A program made the position numbers and the translations under genes. 27,168 bases of DNA, from assembly GCA_013151555.1 (NCBI GenBank), contig JAADIA010000010.1, positions 1-27,168 on the forward strand. Reading direction: 5' to 3'. Position 1 is the first letter of the stretch. Each line of letters begins with the position of its first letter. The notes beneath the pieces were generated by a model that was not told where the DNA came from, ran no database searches, and was given only the letters and a program-made list of their open reading frames with translations. Positions 15,437-23,562 of this stretch are shown here, piece after piece. Source of the stretch: Nitrospirota bacterium (lineage in GTDB: Bacteria > NPL-UPA2 > JAADIA01).

Positions 15437-15511
15437 AACCACGGAGACACGGAAAAATGAGTTTAAAAAGAGTTATAAATTAAGTTTCGGTGTTTTCATG
15501 TTTCCGTGGTC
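15437..15511. repeat. Imperfect inverted repeat in the divergent gap
   Basis: CCACGGAGACACGGAAAA (15439-15456) pairs imperfectly with the end of the element at about 15485-15510 (TTCGGTGTTTTC, then TTTCCGTGG). Repeats of the CCACGGAGACACGG type are widespread in bacterial intergenic regions. It would lie in the 5' leader of the - strand operon. Confidence 0.55.
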
Positions 15512-15618
15512 TTCATAATATCTCTGACCTTACCTTTTTCCCGGAAGCAGAAAATTGCTTTTTCTCATCCTAATTATGTCATCAATAGGACCTGGTATAA
15601 GTTCCTACATTACTTTAA

Positions 15619-15647
15619 CTTGTATCACATTTCCCCGGCGTTGTCAA
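15619..15647 (-). promoter_or_regulatory. Probable promoter of the - strand binding-protein operon
   Basis: On the - strand, TTGACA (15647-15642), 17 bp, then TACAAG (15624-15619). The -35 box is perfect and the -10 box matches in four of six. It would give a leader of about 260 nt that includes the inverted repeat at 15437-15511. Confidence 0.45.
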
Positions 15648-15692
15648 GAAAGTTTTCGGAAAAGGTCATTTAAGATTTAAAATAAAAAAATA

Positions 15693-15721
15693 TTGACAGA
15701 AAAAATTGTTTGTGATATTAT
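15693..15721 (+). promoter_or_regulatory. Strong sigma-70 promoter for the pseudopilin gene
   Basis: TTGACA (15693-15698), exactly 17 bp, then TATTAT (15716-15721), preceded by an A/T-rich stretch that could act as an UP element. This is the best sigma-70 consensus match in the window. Transcription would start near 15728. Confidence 0.75.
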
Positions 15722-15727
15722 CCTGTA

Positions 15728-15869
15728 TGGAATAGGAGCGGCAAAGATTTGAAAGCCGATCCTGTTTCAAAAAAAATATTCCTATATATTGTAGGATTTT
15801 TACAGAGGGCATATGAAGCAATCTAACAAAGGAAAGGGTAAAGATGCCTAATGATGAAAGGAGGGAAGG
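15728..15869 (+). promoter_or_regulatory. Leader of the pseudopilin gene with two hairpins
   Basis: AGGAGCGGC (15734-15742) pairs with GCCGATCCT (15755-15763) with one mismatch. A second, AU-rich stem, ATTCCTA with TAGGATT and one mismatch, is followed by a run of T near 15800 and resembles a weak attenuator. A 12-codon reading frame (15813-15851, ATG after AGAGGG) comes next; it may be chance. The pseudopilin ribosome binding site AAGGAGG is at 15858-15864. No known riboswitch was recognised. Confidence 0.4.
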
Positions 15870-16544
15870 ATGAGTAAGATAAGGAAAGTTTGGGAAAAGA
15901 GCTCTGGCTTTACTCTAATTGAGCTCCTCGTAGTAATAGCGATTATAGCTATCCTGGCAGCAATGTTATTACCGGCACTGCAAGCTGCCCGCGAGAAGGC
16001 CAGACAGGCAATTTGTATAAGTAACCTGAAACAGCTCTACTTGGCTGAAGTTATGTACTCCGAGGATTATGGCAGTTACTTAACGCCTGTATGGTATGGA
16101 CCCACAGGAGCAAGATGGTACTGGATGCTAACAGATGAAGGTTATCTCCCGCAAGGTCCTAAAAATGATCTAGGTGTTGCTTCTCGAACCCCGAACATTG
16201 CGATAGATCCAACGATAAGCCCATATTCTACTTACGCCTCTGGACGTAGTGGATATGGTTTGAACAATCGTTGGGGTACCGGGGGCGGCTTGTGGAGAGA
16301 GCATCGGCTGATAGATTATTTCAACCCTGCCAATAAGATCCTTATAGCTGATGCCGGTACATTTAATATCGGCAGATGGGCCTGGTGGCGATGGTCCACC
16401 GGTCTCAACCAGGGAAACAGGGTAGATGCTCGACACAGTGGCGGGGCAAACATTTGCTATGCTGATGGACATGTGGGTCGGTTAACACCGGACGACCGTC
16501 CTTATGGAATGTACAGCAATGCTGATTGGACTCCGCGTTATTAA
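15870..16544 (+). CDS. Type II secretion-like pseudopilin with H-X9-DG C-terminus
   Basis: This 224-residue protein has a class III (prepilin) signal: KSSG then [22 protein letters not shown], with cleavage expected after Gly13. The helix continues through [21 protein letters not shown], the usual pseudopilin stalk. The C-terminal globular part ends with [15 protein letters not shown], the H-X9-DG motif of the DUF1559-like families abundant in Planctomycetes, Lentisphaerae and Omnitrophota. No secretion ATPase, secretin or prepilin peptidase gene is nearby, so it probably works with a distant system. AAAGGAGGG lies just before the ATG. It has its own strong promoter and precedes the sugar cluster by 328 bases. 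Its role is unknown. Confidence 0.9.
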   Translation: MSKIRKVWEKSSGFTLIELLVVIAIIAILAAMLLPALQAAREKARQAICISNLKQLYLAEVMYSEDYGSYLTPVWYGPTGARWYWMLTDEGYLPQGPKNDLGVASRTPNIAIDPTISPYSTYASGRSGYGLNNRWGTGGGLWREHRLIDYFNPANKILIADAGTFNIGRWAWWRWSTGLNQGNRVDARHSGGANICYADGHVGRLTPDDRPYGMYSNADWTPRY

Positions 16545-16659
16545 AGTATATAACGTTTGAAGAAAACAAATATCTTCCTTATCGCCGGATGGCTGATAAT
16601 CATTAAGAGGAAGATGTCTTACAGATTTATCCAGGTATCCGATTATTAAGAAAGACAGC

Positions 16660-16811
16660 GGTTTCAGATACAAAAAAAATAAAGCCCTGGGGCTTGTAGC
16701 CAAAGAAATTTCAGAGGTAAAACGAGCTTCAGGGCTATGTATCTGACCTTTCACAAGCAGCAGGAGATTCTTACCTAAAGTAAGTGCAAGCCACTTACCC
16801 TCCGGGAATCT
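16660..16811 (+). ncRNA. Candidate structured RNA upstream of the sugar cluster
   Basis: This lies in the 328-base gap 16545-16872. TCAGATAC (16664-16671) pairs perfectly with GTATCTGA (16739-16746), and inside it AGCCCTG (16683-16689) pairs with CAGGGCT (16730-16736), enclosing a small GGCT-TGT-AGCC hairpin at 16691-16701. A second domain has AGATTC (16765-16770) paired with GAATCT (16806-16811) around GTAAGTG/CACTTAC (16780-16798). Nested stems over about 150 nt, ending 60 bases before the next gene, fit a cis-regulatory leader. An 8-bp hairpin, ATCTTCCT/AGGAAGAT, at 16572-16615 may end the pseudopilin transcript. I recognise no known riboswitch class. Confidence 0.4.
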
Positions 16812-16872
16812 TACCGGACTTAAAATCTATCATCAGTAAAATAATGTCTGAAAGGGAGGAGGCGCCTTATAT

Positions 16873-17769
16873 ATGTCTGCCCGCATCAAAGATTATATTG
16901 GAATTTCCACAAATGTAATGACCGGTGTCGACATCTGGGAAGCAGTAAGATTAACAAGACAGTATGGTCTGACTTGTATGGAGATACACCTGGGAGATTT
17001 TGAAGCTGCCGTCGGTAATCCCTGGATGATTCCTCATCCGGGAGTTTGGCCAAGAACTTTTGGGAAAGACGAAAGAGTTAAGTTAAAGAAAGAGCTTGCG
17101 CATATAAAAAACCTTATTATTCACGGAACCCCGGTTGACTTGAATATTGCGGCTTTAAATCCCGGTATCAGGGAAGAATCCCGAAAGCAATATAAAGAAG
17201 CCTTGCAGTTAGCTATAGACCTTGATGCCAAATGGCTGACTTTACATTCGGGATATCCGACAAATTCCGTGGTTCCTCCTTCTTATGCCGAAGATAAAAA
17301 CATTGAATTTATTTTTGAGATCCTTGATCTGGCAAAGAAAGAAGATATAAAGTTAGCTTATGAGAGCTTCAATGTAAACCTTATTGAAAAAATACAAGAT
17401 AAGCAATTCGGTATCTTAATTGATACCGGGCATGCCGTAATGCAAACGACGAAGTTTTCTCCTCTGGGAAGGGGCGATACAAAGACCATTGTTGATTGGA
17501 TCGGTTTTTTAAAGGACCGGCTTATTGAGATGCATCTACATAATGTAATCAACTGGAGCGAAGTTCCCATAAGAGGAATTGCCCACCGGTCGTTTGAATA
17601 TGGTCTGTGTTTAGATCTGGAAAAAATTATTAAAAAGCTCAAAGAGGAAGAACTAATTCTTCCCTTAATATCGGAAATATATGAACCCACTGCTGAAGAA
17701 GCGGTAAAAACCCTTGCGGGAACAAAGGAAAGAATTGTAAAGTGCTGGGGGGAAGTAGGGGGGAAGTAA
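16873..17769 (+). CDS. Xylose-isomerase-like TIM-barrel protein (sugar isomerase/epimerase)
   Basis: This is a 298-residue cytoplasmic protein of the AP-endonuclease-2 / xylose-isomerase-like TIM-barrel superfamily. Likely metal ligands are spread as expected: Glu in LAYESFN, Asp and His in DTGHAV, His in IEMHLHN, and Glu in ISEIYEP. Early GISTNVMTG and MEIHLGDFE strands fit the barrel start. Members isomerise, epimerise or dehydrate sugars and sugar derivatives; the substrate here cannot be named. GGGAGGAG precedes the ATG by about 12 nt. It starts a five-gene run and is 3 nt from the sugar-binding lipoprotein gene, so the pair is probably co-expressed to handle one sugar. Confidence 0.85.
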   Translation: MSARIKDYIGISTNVMTGVDIWEAVRLTRQYGLTCMEIHLGDFEAAVGNPWMIPHPGVWPRTFGKDERVKLKKELAHIKNLIIHGTPVDLNIAALNPGIREESRKQYKEALQLAIDLDAKWLTLHSGYPTNSVVPPSYAEDKNIEFIFEILDLAKKEDIKLAYESFNVNLIEKIQDKQFGILIDTGHAVMQTTKFSPLGRGDTKTIVDWIGFLKDRLIEMHLHNVINWSEVPIRGIAHRSFEYGLCLDLEKIIKKLKEEELILPLISEIYEPTAEEAVKTLAGTKERIVKCWGEVGGK

Positions 17770-17772
17770 AAA

Positions 17773-19086
17773 ATGAAAAAACTTATCGGCTATGGCATCA
17801 TTGTCTTGTTAGTTGTCCTTGTTTCAGGTTGTACGACAAGAAGGGGAGACAAGAAGTTTCACATTGAGTATATGTTTCCCGGAAGTCCGGATATCGTTAA
17901 ACGGAATACTGAACTTGTAAAACTGTTTGAAAAAGAAAACCCTGAGATAGAAGTAAAGCTGACTAACGAGCCAGACTGGGCCAGGTATACGGTCAAGGTA
18001 CTAACCCGGGTTGCCGGAGGAATGCCTCCGGACCTGATATGTAACAGTATGATGGATTCCAGCCGGTTCGTAAGGAAAGGCCTGATCAGACCTCTCGATG
18101 ACCTCATAGCGGCAGATCCCGAGATGCAAAAATTGATCGCCGATATCTACCCTCAGTCAATATATACCAATGCCTTATATAAAGGGCATTCTTATCTTCT
18201 TCCCGCCTGGCAAAATCCCGCGATCCTCTTTTATAATCTCAAGATATTCCAGGAGGCCGGAATCCCGGAACCGGACTATACCTGGGATATTCCCCATCTT
18301 ATGAAAGTCGCCCAAAAGCTCACCCGTGATTTTAATGGTGACGGCCGGTTCGACCAATTCGGATTTCTCTATGACATCTGGAACCCGGACGCCAAGCTCT
18401 GGCCCTGGGGTCTATCTTCCTTCAATAAGGATTTCACTCGCTGCCTGATCAATACGGAACCGGTAATTAAACGGTTGGAATGGTGGCAGACACAGACTGA
18501 CCGTTACCATGCAATGCCATCATTAGAAGAAAGGGCGGATCGGATCAAAGGACAGATGTTCATGACGGGAAAAGTAGCTATGATGGTCGGTATGTCCTAT
18601 AGGAAAAATCTTTTTCTCCGGAACAAAGACCTCCAATGGCGGATGACTCTCTGGGCTAAAGGGCCGGTACGTCGAACTGCTCATAATGATGTTGTTTACT
18701 GGGGAATGCTCAAGAGCACTAAATATCCGGAAGCAGTATGGAGGTTCATGAAGTTTCTCCTCGGGCCGGAAAGCCAGAGAATACATGTAAAAACAGGAGA
18801 CATCCCGGTCTTAAAAACTGTTCTGAACGAAAATCTCCATTGGGTTCCGGGGCAACCTCCCAAGTCCAACCAAGCCATGTACGACTCCTTAGCATATTCC
18901 GCTCAGGAATCTTTTTTCTGGGACCGGGAAATTTTTGATGTTGCCTGGAGAGAAATGGATCCGGCCTTAGTGCTGGTTCCCCCTCAAAAGACAGTCCGAG
19001 CAGCCAGTATGGCAGCTTATCAGGCAGTAGAAAGATTGTTAAAAGAACGGCAGGCAAATGCAGAACAAAACGGAAAACAGCGTTAA
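17773..19086 (+). CDS. ABC sugar-binding lipoprotein (family 1)
   Basis: This 437-residue exported lipoprotein has lipobox LVSGC (Cys20). The mature region has the usual family 1 solute-binding landmarks: LVKLFEKENPEIEVKL, RVAGGMPPDLICN, LLPAWQNPAILFYNLKIFQEAGI, DFNGDGRFDQFGFLYD, and GKVAMMVGMSYRKN. It is diverged from the - strand binding protein at 14045, so the two probably bind different ligands. It lies 3 nt after the TIM-barrel gene and 17 nt before the next. No permease or ATPase gene follows, which is unusual for a binding protein inside a catabolic operon. The C-terminus is Gln/Asn/Lys-rich. Confidence 0.92.
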   Translation: MKKLIGYGIIVLLVVLVSGCTTRRGDKKFHIEYMFPGSPDIVKRNTELVKLFEKENPEIEVKLTNEPDWARYTVKVLTRVAGGMPPDLICNSMMDSSRFVRKGLIRPLDDLIAADPEMQKLIADIYPQSIYTNALYKGHSYLLPAWQNPAILFYNLKIFQEAGIPEPDYTWDIPHLMKVAQKLTRDFNGDGRFDQFGFLYDIWNPDAKLWPWGLSSFNKDFTRCLINTEPVIKRLEWWQTQTDRYHAMPSLEERADRIKGQMFMTGKVAMMVGMSYRKNLFLRNKDLQWRMTLWAKGPVRRTAHNDVVYWGMLKSTKYPEAVWRFMKFLLGPESQRIHVKTGDIPVLKTVLNENLHWVPGQPPKSNQAMYDSLAYSAQESFFWDREIFDVAWREMDPALVLVPPQKTVRAASMAAYQAVERLLKERQANAEQNGKQR

Positions 19087-19103
19087 AATATTAGGAAAGA
19101 ACA

Positions 19104-19952
19104 ATGAAAATGAAGATTTCTCTCGATGCTAACATTGCCGGCAAGGACCGGGAAAAATTATTTGGATTATGTGAAGGGTTAAAGATACATAACGTAGTTT
19201 TGCCTTTACCTGACCTGTATGAACCTGACCAAGATATCGTTTCCGAATCTTTGCTGAAGGAGAACGTAAGGATATTGAAAGAAGGGGGACTCAATGTCCC
19301 GGTAGCCATGTTCCCTCTCTTTCCTTCCGGAGTCTTCCTGGGAGAAATGCCTGAGAAAATAACCGGCCTTTGTGAAAGCCTGCAGATTGTCGCTGACGCA
19401 AATATCCGCACAGCGGTTATTTTTCCCTGGCCGGAATCCTCAGACGACCCTCAGGAGAATAATCGCCGGTGGGATAAATTCCTGGATGTCTATAGCCGGG
19501 TGGTGAGAACGGCAGAAGAGGCGGGGATACGTATCGCTACCCATGGACACCGGATAAAAAAAATCCTTTTAAGTGATTTCCATAGTTACCAGAAGCTCTT
19601 TAAGGCTATCCCTTCAGCGGCAAACGGTCTTACTTTCTGCATGGGATGTTTACATTTCACCGGGGATGACTTCGAAAAATGTATTGAGGAATTGGCAGAG
19701 AGGATATTTCTGGTACATGTGCGGGATTTAAAAATAAAAGGCGAAGAAATCGAAGAGCTCCCTCTGGGAGAAGGCGAAGTGAATATTTCCGGAGCCTTTA
19801 AGGCTTTAAAAAAGATAGAGTATGATGGACTTTTAGCTATTGAACACATCCCCTCTATTCCCTGGGAAGGAAACAGGGATTTGTTAGCCCATGTCCAGGC
19901 GGTAGGATTTATAAAAGCGATGTTGAGCCGGCATTGTTCATATCCATTATGA
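19104..19952 (+). CDS. UxuA-like TIM-barrel enzyme (mannonate dehydratase relative)
   Basis: This 282-residue cytoplasmic TIM-barrel protein has the segment NGLTFCMGCLHFTGDD followed by FLVHVRDLK, resembling the NGLTFC.G and (H/V)H.R motifs of mannonate dehydratase. In UxuA the Cys and His of these motifs bind the metal. The C-terminal GLLAIEHIP closes the barrel. It is shorter than UxuA (about 350-390 residues), so a different sugar acid or sugar could be the substrate, and only a family-level call is safe. The start ATG follows TTAGGAAAGAAC. It is third in the sugar cluster. A 63-base gap with no clear terminator separates it from the aminopeptidase-like gene. Confidence 0.75.
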   Translation: MKMKISLDANIAGKDREKLFGLCEGLKIHNVVLPLPDLYEPDQDIVSESLLKENVRILKEGGLNVPVAMFPLFPSGVFLGEMPEKITGLCESLQIVADANIRTAVIFPWPESSDDPQENNRRWDKFLDVYSRVVRTAEEAGIRIATHGHRIKKILLSDFHSYQKLFKAIPSAANGLTFCMGCLHFTGDDFEKCIEELAERIFLVHVRDLKIKGEEIEELPLGEGEVNISGAFKALKKIEYDGLLAIEHIPSIPWEGNRDLLAHVQAVGFIKAMLSRHCSYPL

Positions 19953-20015
19953 AAAACAACCGGCACTTTGTAAAATGCCGCTGTCCTCGAACAGGAAAAC
20001 TCAAGAGATTCAATT

Positions 20016-21977
20016 ATGTATCATCACTTGCTGGAAATCATCAGAGAAACGATATCCCCGGGAATCTTTTCCCGGACAGCCAGAGAAATAAATAGGCATG
20101 AGCGACGGTTTTCCTATAAGGATTTCCATGAATCCGCGGCTTATTGCGCCTCTCAATTGAAGAAGTATGGAGCCTCCCAAGTCCGGATAATTCCCCTTCC
20201 GTCTGATGGAAAAACAACTTACCTGGACGAAGTTATGCCCCGGGCCTGGGACATTAAAGACGCTTCCCTGGAAATAGTAAAACCTCTTGATGCTCCTTTA
20301 AGAATGCTGGCTAAGCACCGGGAAGAACCTCATTGTATTGCCAACCGCAGTGCTCCTACTCCCCCGGCAGGAATAGAAGCCGGGGTAGTCCTCGAAGAAG
20401 ATATGCGAAAGGGTGCAGATATAAAAGGGAAAATAGTGTTTATCTCTTATGCTCACCCCCAAGAGATAAAAGGCCGAGTGGTCAAAGAGGGAGGTCTGGG
20501 AATTATTTCCGATTATTCCCCCCGCCGTTTGGATATGCCCGACAGTACCTTCTGGGTAAACGGCTGGAGTGAAGGTCCCGGTTGGTATCATACTAAAGAA
20601 GAAAAATCCATTTTTTGTTTTTCCATAACTCCCCGCAAGGGAGAAATGTTGAGAAAGTTGCTCAGAAAAGAGCGGGAAGTAATCGTAAGAGCCAAGGTGG
20701 ATAGCCGGATTTATGACGGTTCCATAGATACCATTACCGGGATTATCCCCGGCCAGAGGAAAGAAGAGATCTTGCTTCTGGCTCATCTGTATGAACCTCA
20801 GGCAAGCGATGATGCCACCGGAGGCGCAGCCGTTATAGAGATATGCCGGACCCTTAATTCTTTGATAAGCAAAGGTATATTAAAACCTCCCCGGCTGACC
20901 ATCCGATTTCTCCTGTCCATGGAATTATATGGCGTGTCCGCCTATCTTGCAGATAAGCGGAGAAGAGAAAAGATAATAGCAGCGATAAATCTCGATTCTT
21001 TTGCTCTGAACCATAGAGAAACGGAATCTCCCCTTACCCTGAGAATAAATCCGCCCAGCCGGCCTTTCTTTGGAGATATTTTAGCCAAATCCATGGCGGA
21101 ATATTATCTTACCAAAGAAGACCCTTCCTATCCCTGGGGGATAGCCAGATGTACCTTTTCTGACGATACTTTCATCTCCGATACCTCTATAGGAATACCT
21201 TTAAACTGGTTTCATCAAAAGGAAAGAAAATATTGGCATAGTTCGGCAAATACCTTTGAGAAAGTAGATTGGTTAGCTTCGACAAGGATAATGACTATGG
21301 TAACCGGCTATCTCTATTTCCTGGCTGCCGCAGGAAGAAAGGAAACGTCCTGGTTGGTTGACGAAGTTGCCAGAGAGGGGAAAAGAATAATTATTAAAGA
21401 AGCACAAATTTTAACTGACCGGTTAATCGACAAGAAAGAAAAACTGGCCCTCCCCCGGATAGAAAACGAAGTGAGACAAAGGCTCGAATTCATCTCTACC
21501 TGGCAAAAAGAGAGGCTTCTTTCTCTTTCCAGTCTGGGATATAAGAGCAGCCAGATAACAAAAGCAATGAAAGATGCCGGGAAAGACCTGGAACAAACAG
21601 CCAAAGAAGAAACGAGCAAAACATTGCATCTTCTGGCTAAAACTTTATCCTTATCTGCCCAAAAAGGAAAAGGTCTTTTCTTAACGCCCCTGGAAACAAT
21701 GGCCCGGGACATGGTCATAACAAGAAAGACCATAGGGTTTCCTCATTGTCTGGCCAAAGTGCCTTTTGAGAAGAGAATAAAAAGACCCTGGGGGGCAGGA
21801 GAAGCTTTGAGCTGGATGGATGGTAAAAGAGACCTTTTAAAGATTTTGAGATTGGTGGAACAAGATATAGAAAGAAGACTAACTGAAGACGAGATATCCG
21901 GCCTGATTGCTTATTTTTCTCTTTTAGAAAAATATAGTTACCTGGATATTAAGCATACGAGGAGGAAGAAACATTGA
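20016..21977 (+). CDS. DUF4910/M28-like aminopeptidase-type protein
   Basis: This 653-residue protein has no signal peptide. A PA-like inserted domain (about 115-230, with KGKIVFISYAHP and GGLGIISD) precedes a metallopeptidase fold of the M28/DUF4910 type. Probable metal residues are His257 (LLLAHLYEP), Asp265/Asp266, Glu303 (SMELYG), Asp327 (INLDSFA) and His408 (HSSANT). In ordinary M28 enzymes the central motif has two Glu; here only one remains, as in DUF4910 proteins, so classical aminopeptidase activity is uncertain. A Lys/Arg/Glu-rich helical tail follows the core (about 435-653). The ribosome binding site is weak. The stop overlaps the GH57-like start, so the two are translationally coupled. 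Confidence 0.8.
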   Translation: MYHHLLEIIRETISPGIFSRTAREINRHERRFSYKDFHESAAYCASQLKKYGASQVRIIPLPSDGKTTYLDEVMPRAWDIKDASLEIVKPLDAPLRMLAKHREEPHCIANRSAPTPPAGIEAGVVLEEDMRKGADIKGKIVFISYAHPQEIKGRVVKEGGLGIISDYSPRRLDMPDSTFWVNGWSEGPGWYHTKEEKSIFCFSITPRKGEMLRKLLRKEREVIVRAKVDSRIYDGSIDTITGIIPGQRKEEILLLAHLYEPQASDDATGGAAVIEICRTLNSLISKGILKPPRLTIRFLLSMELYGVSAYLADKRRREKIIAAINLDSFALNHRETESPLTLRINPPSRPFFGDILAKSMAEYYLTKEDPSYPWGIARCTFSDDTFISDTSIGIPLNWFHQKERKYWHSSANTFEKVDWLASTRIMTMVTGYLYFLAAAGRKETSWLVDEVAREGKRIIIKEAQILTDRLIDKKEKLALPRIENEVRQRLEFISTWQKERLLSLSSLGYKSSQITKAMKDAGKDLEQTAKEETSKTLHLLAKTLSLSAQKGKGLFLTPLETMARDMVITRKTIGFPHCLAKVPFEKRIKRPWGAGEALSWMDGKRDLLKILRLVEQDIERRLTEDEISGLIAYFSLLEKYSYLDIKHTRRKKH

Positions 21978-23176
21978 AATTTATCTTAATCTTTCATGCC
22001 AACTTGAACTATTCTCAGTTAAAAACAGAGAAACAAAGTTTTGTTTGTAAGGAAAGTTATGGCGCTCTGGCAGATTTCTTTACCCAGCGGTTTCCTCAAG
22101 TGAAATGGTGTTTTGAATCTTCAGGATTTACCCTGGATTATTTGGCGGAGAATACCCCGGAAGTCCTCAAAAAATATCAAGAGATTTTCAAGAAGAAAAA
22201 CTGTGAGTTTATCGGTTCTCCCTATGCTCATAGCATCTTAACGAGTTTTCCTTATGAAGATGGTCTCTACAGCCTCAAGTTTGCTTTGGAATCTTACCAA
22301 AAGCATCTTGGCTTTGTTCCGAAAGTGGGTTGGAACCCCGAGGGTTGTTGGACTGCAAAAATTCCGGAAATGTTTAAAGATGCCGGCTATGAAACTCTCA
22401 TTACCGATTGGGAATCTTACCTTAAATCCAATGATGAAGCTATAAAACAAGCTGAATCTTATCAGGACAAAACGAGCAAAGACGGACTAAAACTTCTTTC
22501 CGATAAAATCAATCCTGCCGATAGAACTCTCCATTTCCCCCTGCAGATTATTCCCGGTTTGAAAGGCGTCATGCGGACGGACCGGGTTTCCGCCAAGACC
22601 CTTTATTATTTTCAAGGAGATTTGAAATTTGAGGAACTTATTAAATCTATTGATAAGTTTTCTGCCGAGAAAGAAGGCTTCCTTATCGTTTATGCTGAGG
22701 ATGCCGAGTATCTGGGGACCACGGCCTGGTACCACCTCAAGTATCATAACCAATTTAGATTTTTCGAAGAAAATCCGGAAAGCTTTGATCGCTTGGACAG
22801 ATTGATTAAAGCCTTGCAGGAACGAGGGGATTTTTGCACAATCTCGGAAGCAACCAAAGAATTCCCGGCGATTGAGAAACCGTTTCACATAGACGATGGT
22901 CTAGCCTGGCATAACGCCTATGCCGTAGCTTGGGCTTCCACCCCCTGGGCGGAACGGCTCGATCCGGAATGCGATAAAGTGCGCCGGATGATTAAAAAGG
23001 CAGAAGACAAGGCAACGACTGACCGGGAAAAGCAGAAAATAAAGGAAGCCTGGTTTTACCTCATTCAGGCAGAAAACTCCGATGGTCGCTGGCCCCCGCC
23101 CCCGTTTGAACCGGCAGAGAATAATATAAAGTTCTGTAAAGAGGCCTTAAGGAAAGCAGAAAGAATATTAGGGTAG
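21974..23176 (+). CDS. GH57-like glycoside hydrolase
   Basis: This 400-residue cytoplasmic protein shows the landmarks of family GH57. There is an N-terminal strand with a His (IFHANLNYSQ). CEFIGSPYAHSIL (about 77-89) matches the usual E-I-x-G-S-P-Y-x-H region. WNPEGCW contains the likely nucleophile Glu123. IVYAEDAEYLG contains the likely acid/base Asp243. GH57 enzymes act on alpha-glucans and related glycans with retention; the activity here is unknown. The C-terminal part (about 300-400) is helical and ends in a charged segment. The start is TTG overlapping the TGA of the upstream gene, with GGAGGAAG at 21961-21968. The operon probably ends here, with a GC-rich hairpin 9 nt downstream. Confidence 0.85.
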   Translation: MKFILIFHANLNYSQLKTEKQSFVCKESYGALADFFTQRFPQVKWCFESSGFTLDYLAENTPEVLKKYQEIFKKKNCEFIGSPYAHSILTSFPYEDGLYSLKFALESYQKHLGFVPKVGWNPEGCWTAKIPEMFKDAGYETLITDWESYLKSNDEAIKQAESYQDKTSKDGLKLLSDKINPADRTLHFPLQIIPGLKGVMRTDRVSAKTLYYFQGDLKFEELIKSIDKFSAEKEGFLIVYAEDAEYLGTTAWYHLKYHNQFRFFEENPESFDRLDRLIKALQERGDFCTISEATKEFPAIEKPFHIDDGLAWHNAYAVAWASTPWAERLDPECDKVRRMIKKAEDKATTDREKQKIKEAWFYLIQAENSDGRWPPPPFEPAENNIKFCKEALRKAERILG

Positions 23177-23184
23177 TAAAAGCA

Positions 23185-23204
23185 CCCCGCCCTGAAGGGC
23201 GAGG
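23185..23204 (+). terminator. GC-rich hairpin after the GH57-like gene
   Basis: CCCCGCCC and GGGCGAGG pair with one mismatch around a TGAA loop, 9 bases after the stop codon. A T-run comes only about 12 bases later (GATTTTTAT), so termination is possible but not textbook. The sequence CCGCCCTGAAGGGCG resembles hairpins at the ends of IS200/IS605 elements, so it may be a scar of one. Confidence 0.4.
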
Positions 23205-23515
23205 TATTACGCCGATTTTTATAAATATTGCTGCTTTATTTCATCTTTGCCCTTCTTTTCTCCGGAATCCGGTCAGCTTATTCCTCCGCATAGGTTAAGT
23301 TGAAAAATATGAACATCTGTATAACCTTATGAAAAATAATATACTTAGGATGTCCCCGGACTAAAAAGCTTACTTTTTTGTTTATTTATTTAAACATTGG
23401 AAATAAAATAAGGAAGCTCAGAAAAAGAGAAAAAGAGAAAAAATATTCAACTTAGTGATTGTCTTAGAAGGGGATGAGAGAAGAGACAGAGAAAAAAAAG
23501 AAGGAGATGAAAGTC

Positions 23516-23532
23516 TGGCATGAAAATTGCAT
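23516..23532 (+). promoter_or_regulatory. Sigma-54 promoter for the dockerin / PEP-CTERM operon
   Basis: TGGCATGAAAATTGCAT has the -24 GG at 23517-23518, exactly 10 bp, then the -12 GC at 23529-23530, matching the sigma-54 consensus TGGCAC-N5-TTGC in all but one base. Transcription would start near 23542, leaving a short leader with the AAGGAGG site (23549-23555) and the ATG at 23563. Sigma-54 promoters need an AAA+ activator, and PEP-CTERM systems are known to carry one (PrsR, with sensor PrsK). Confidence 0.8.
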
Positions 23533-23562
23533 GTTAGTTTAGTAGCAAAAGGAGGGAAAAGC

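Larger units (their letters stand above)
23177..23562. other. 386-base gap before the surface-protein operon
   Basis: This holds a GC-rich hairpin at its left end, an A/T-rich middle without an obvious gene (23205-23460), an AG-rich stretch (GAAAAAGAGAAAAAGAG and following) at about 23410-23515, and the sigma-54 promoter at its right end. No activator-binding repeat could be picked out with confidence. Confidence 0.6.

Noticed and set aside
15728-15812. A cyclic di-GMP (GEMM) riboswitch before the pseudopilin gene
   Set aside because: The GGCAAAG word is suggestive, but the paired helices and the second conserved block of the GEMM class are absent.
15813-15851. A 12-codon leader peptide before the pseudopilin
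   Set aside because: It has an ATG and a weak ribosome binding site, but such short frames arise by chance and no run of regulatory codons is seen.
20916-20940. Loss of the catalytic Glu in the M28-like protein as a sign of a dead enzyme
   Set aside because: Met-Glu in place of Glu-Glu fits the DUF4910 branch, where a single Glu is usual, so it is not a decayed copy.
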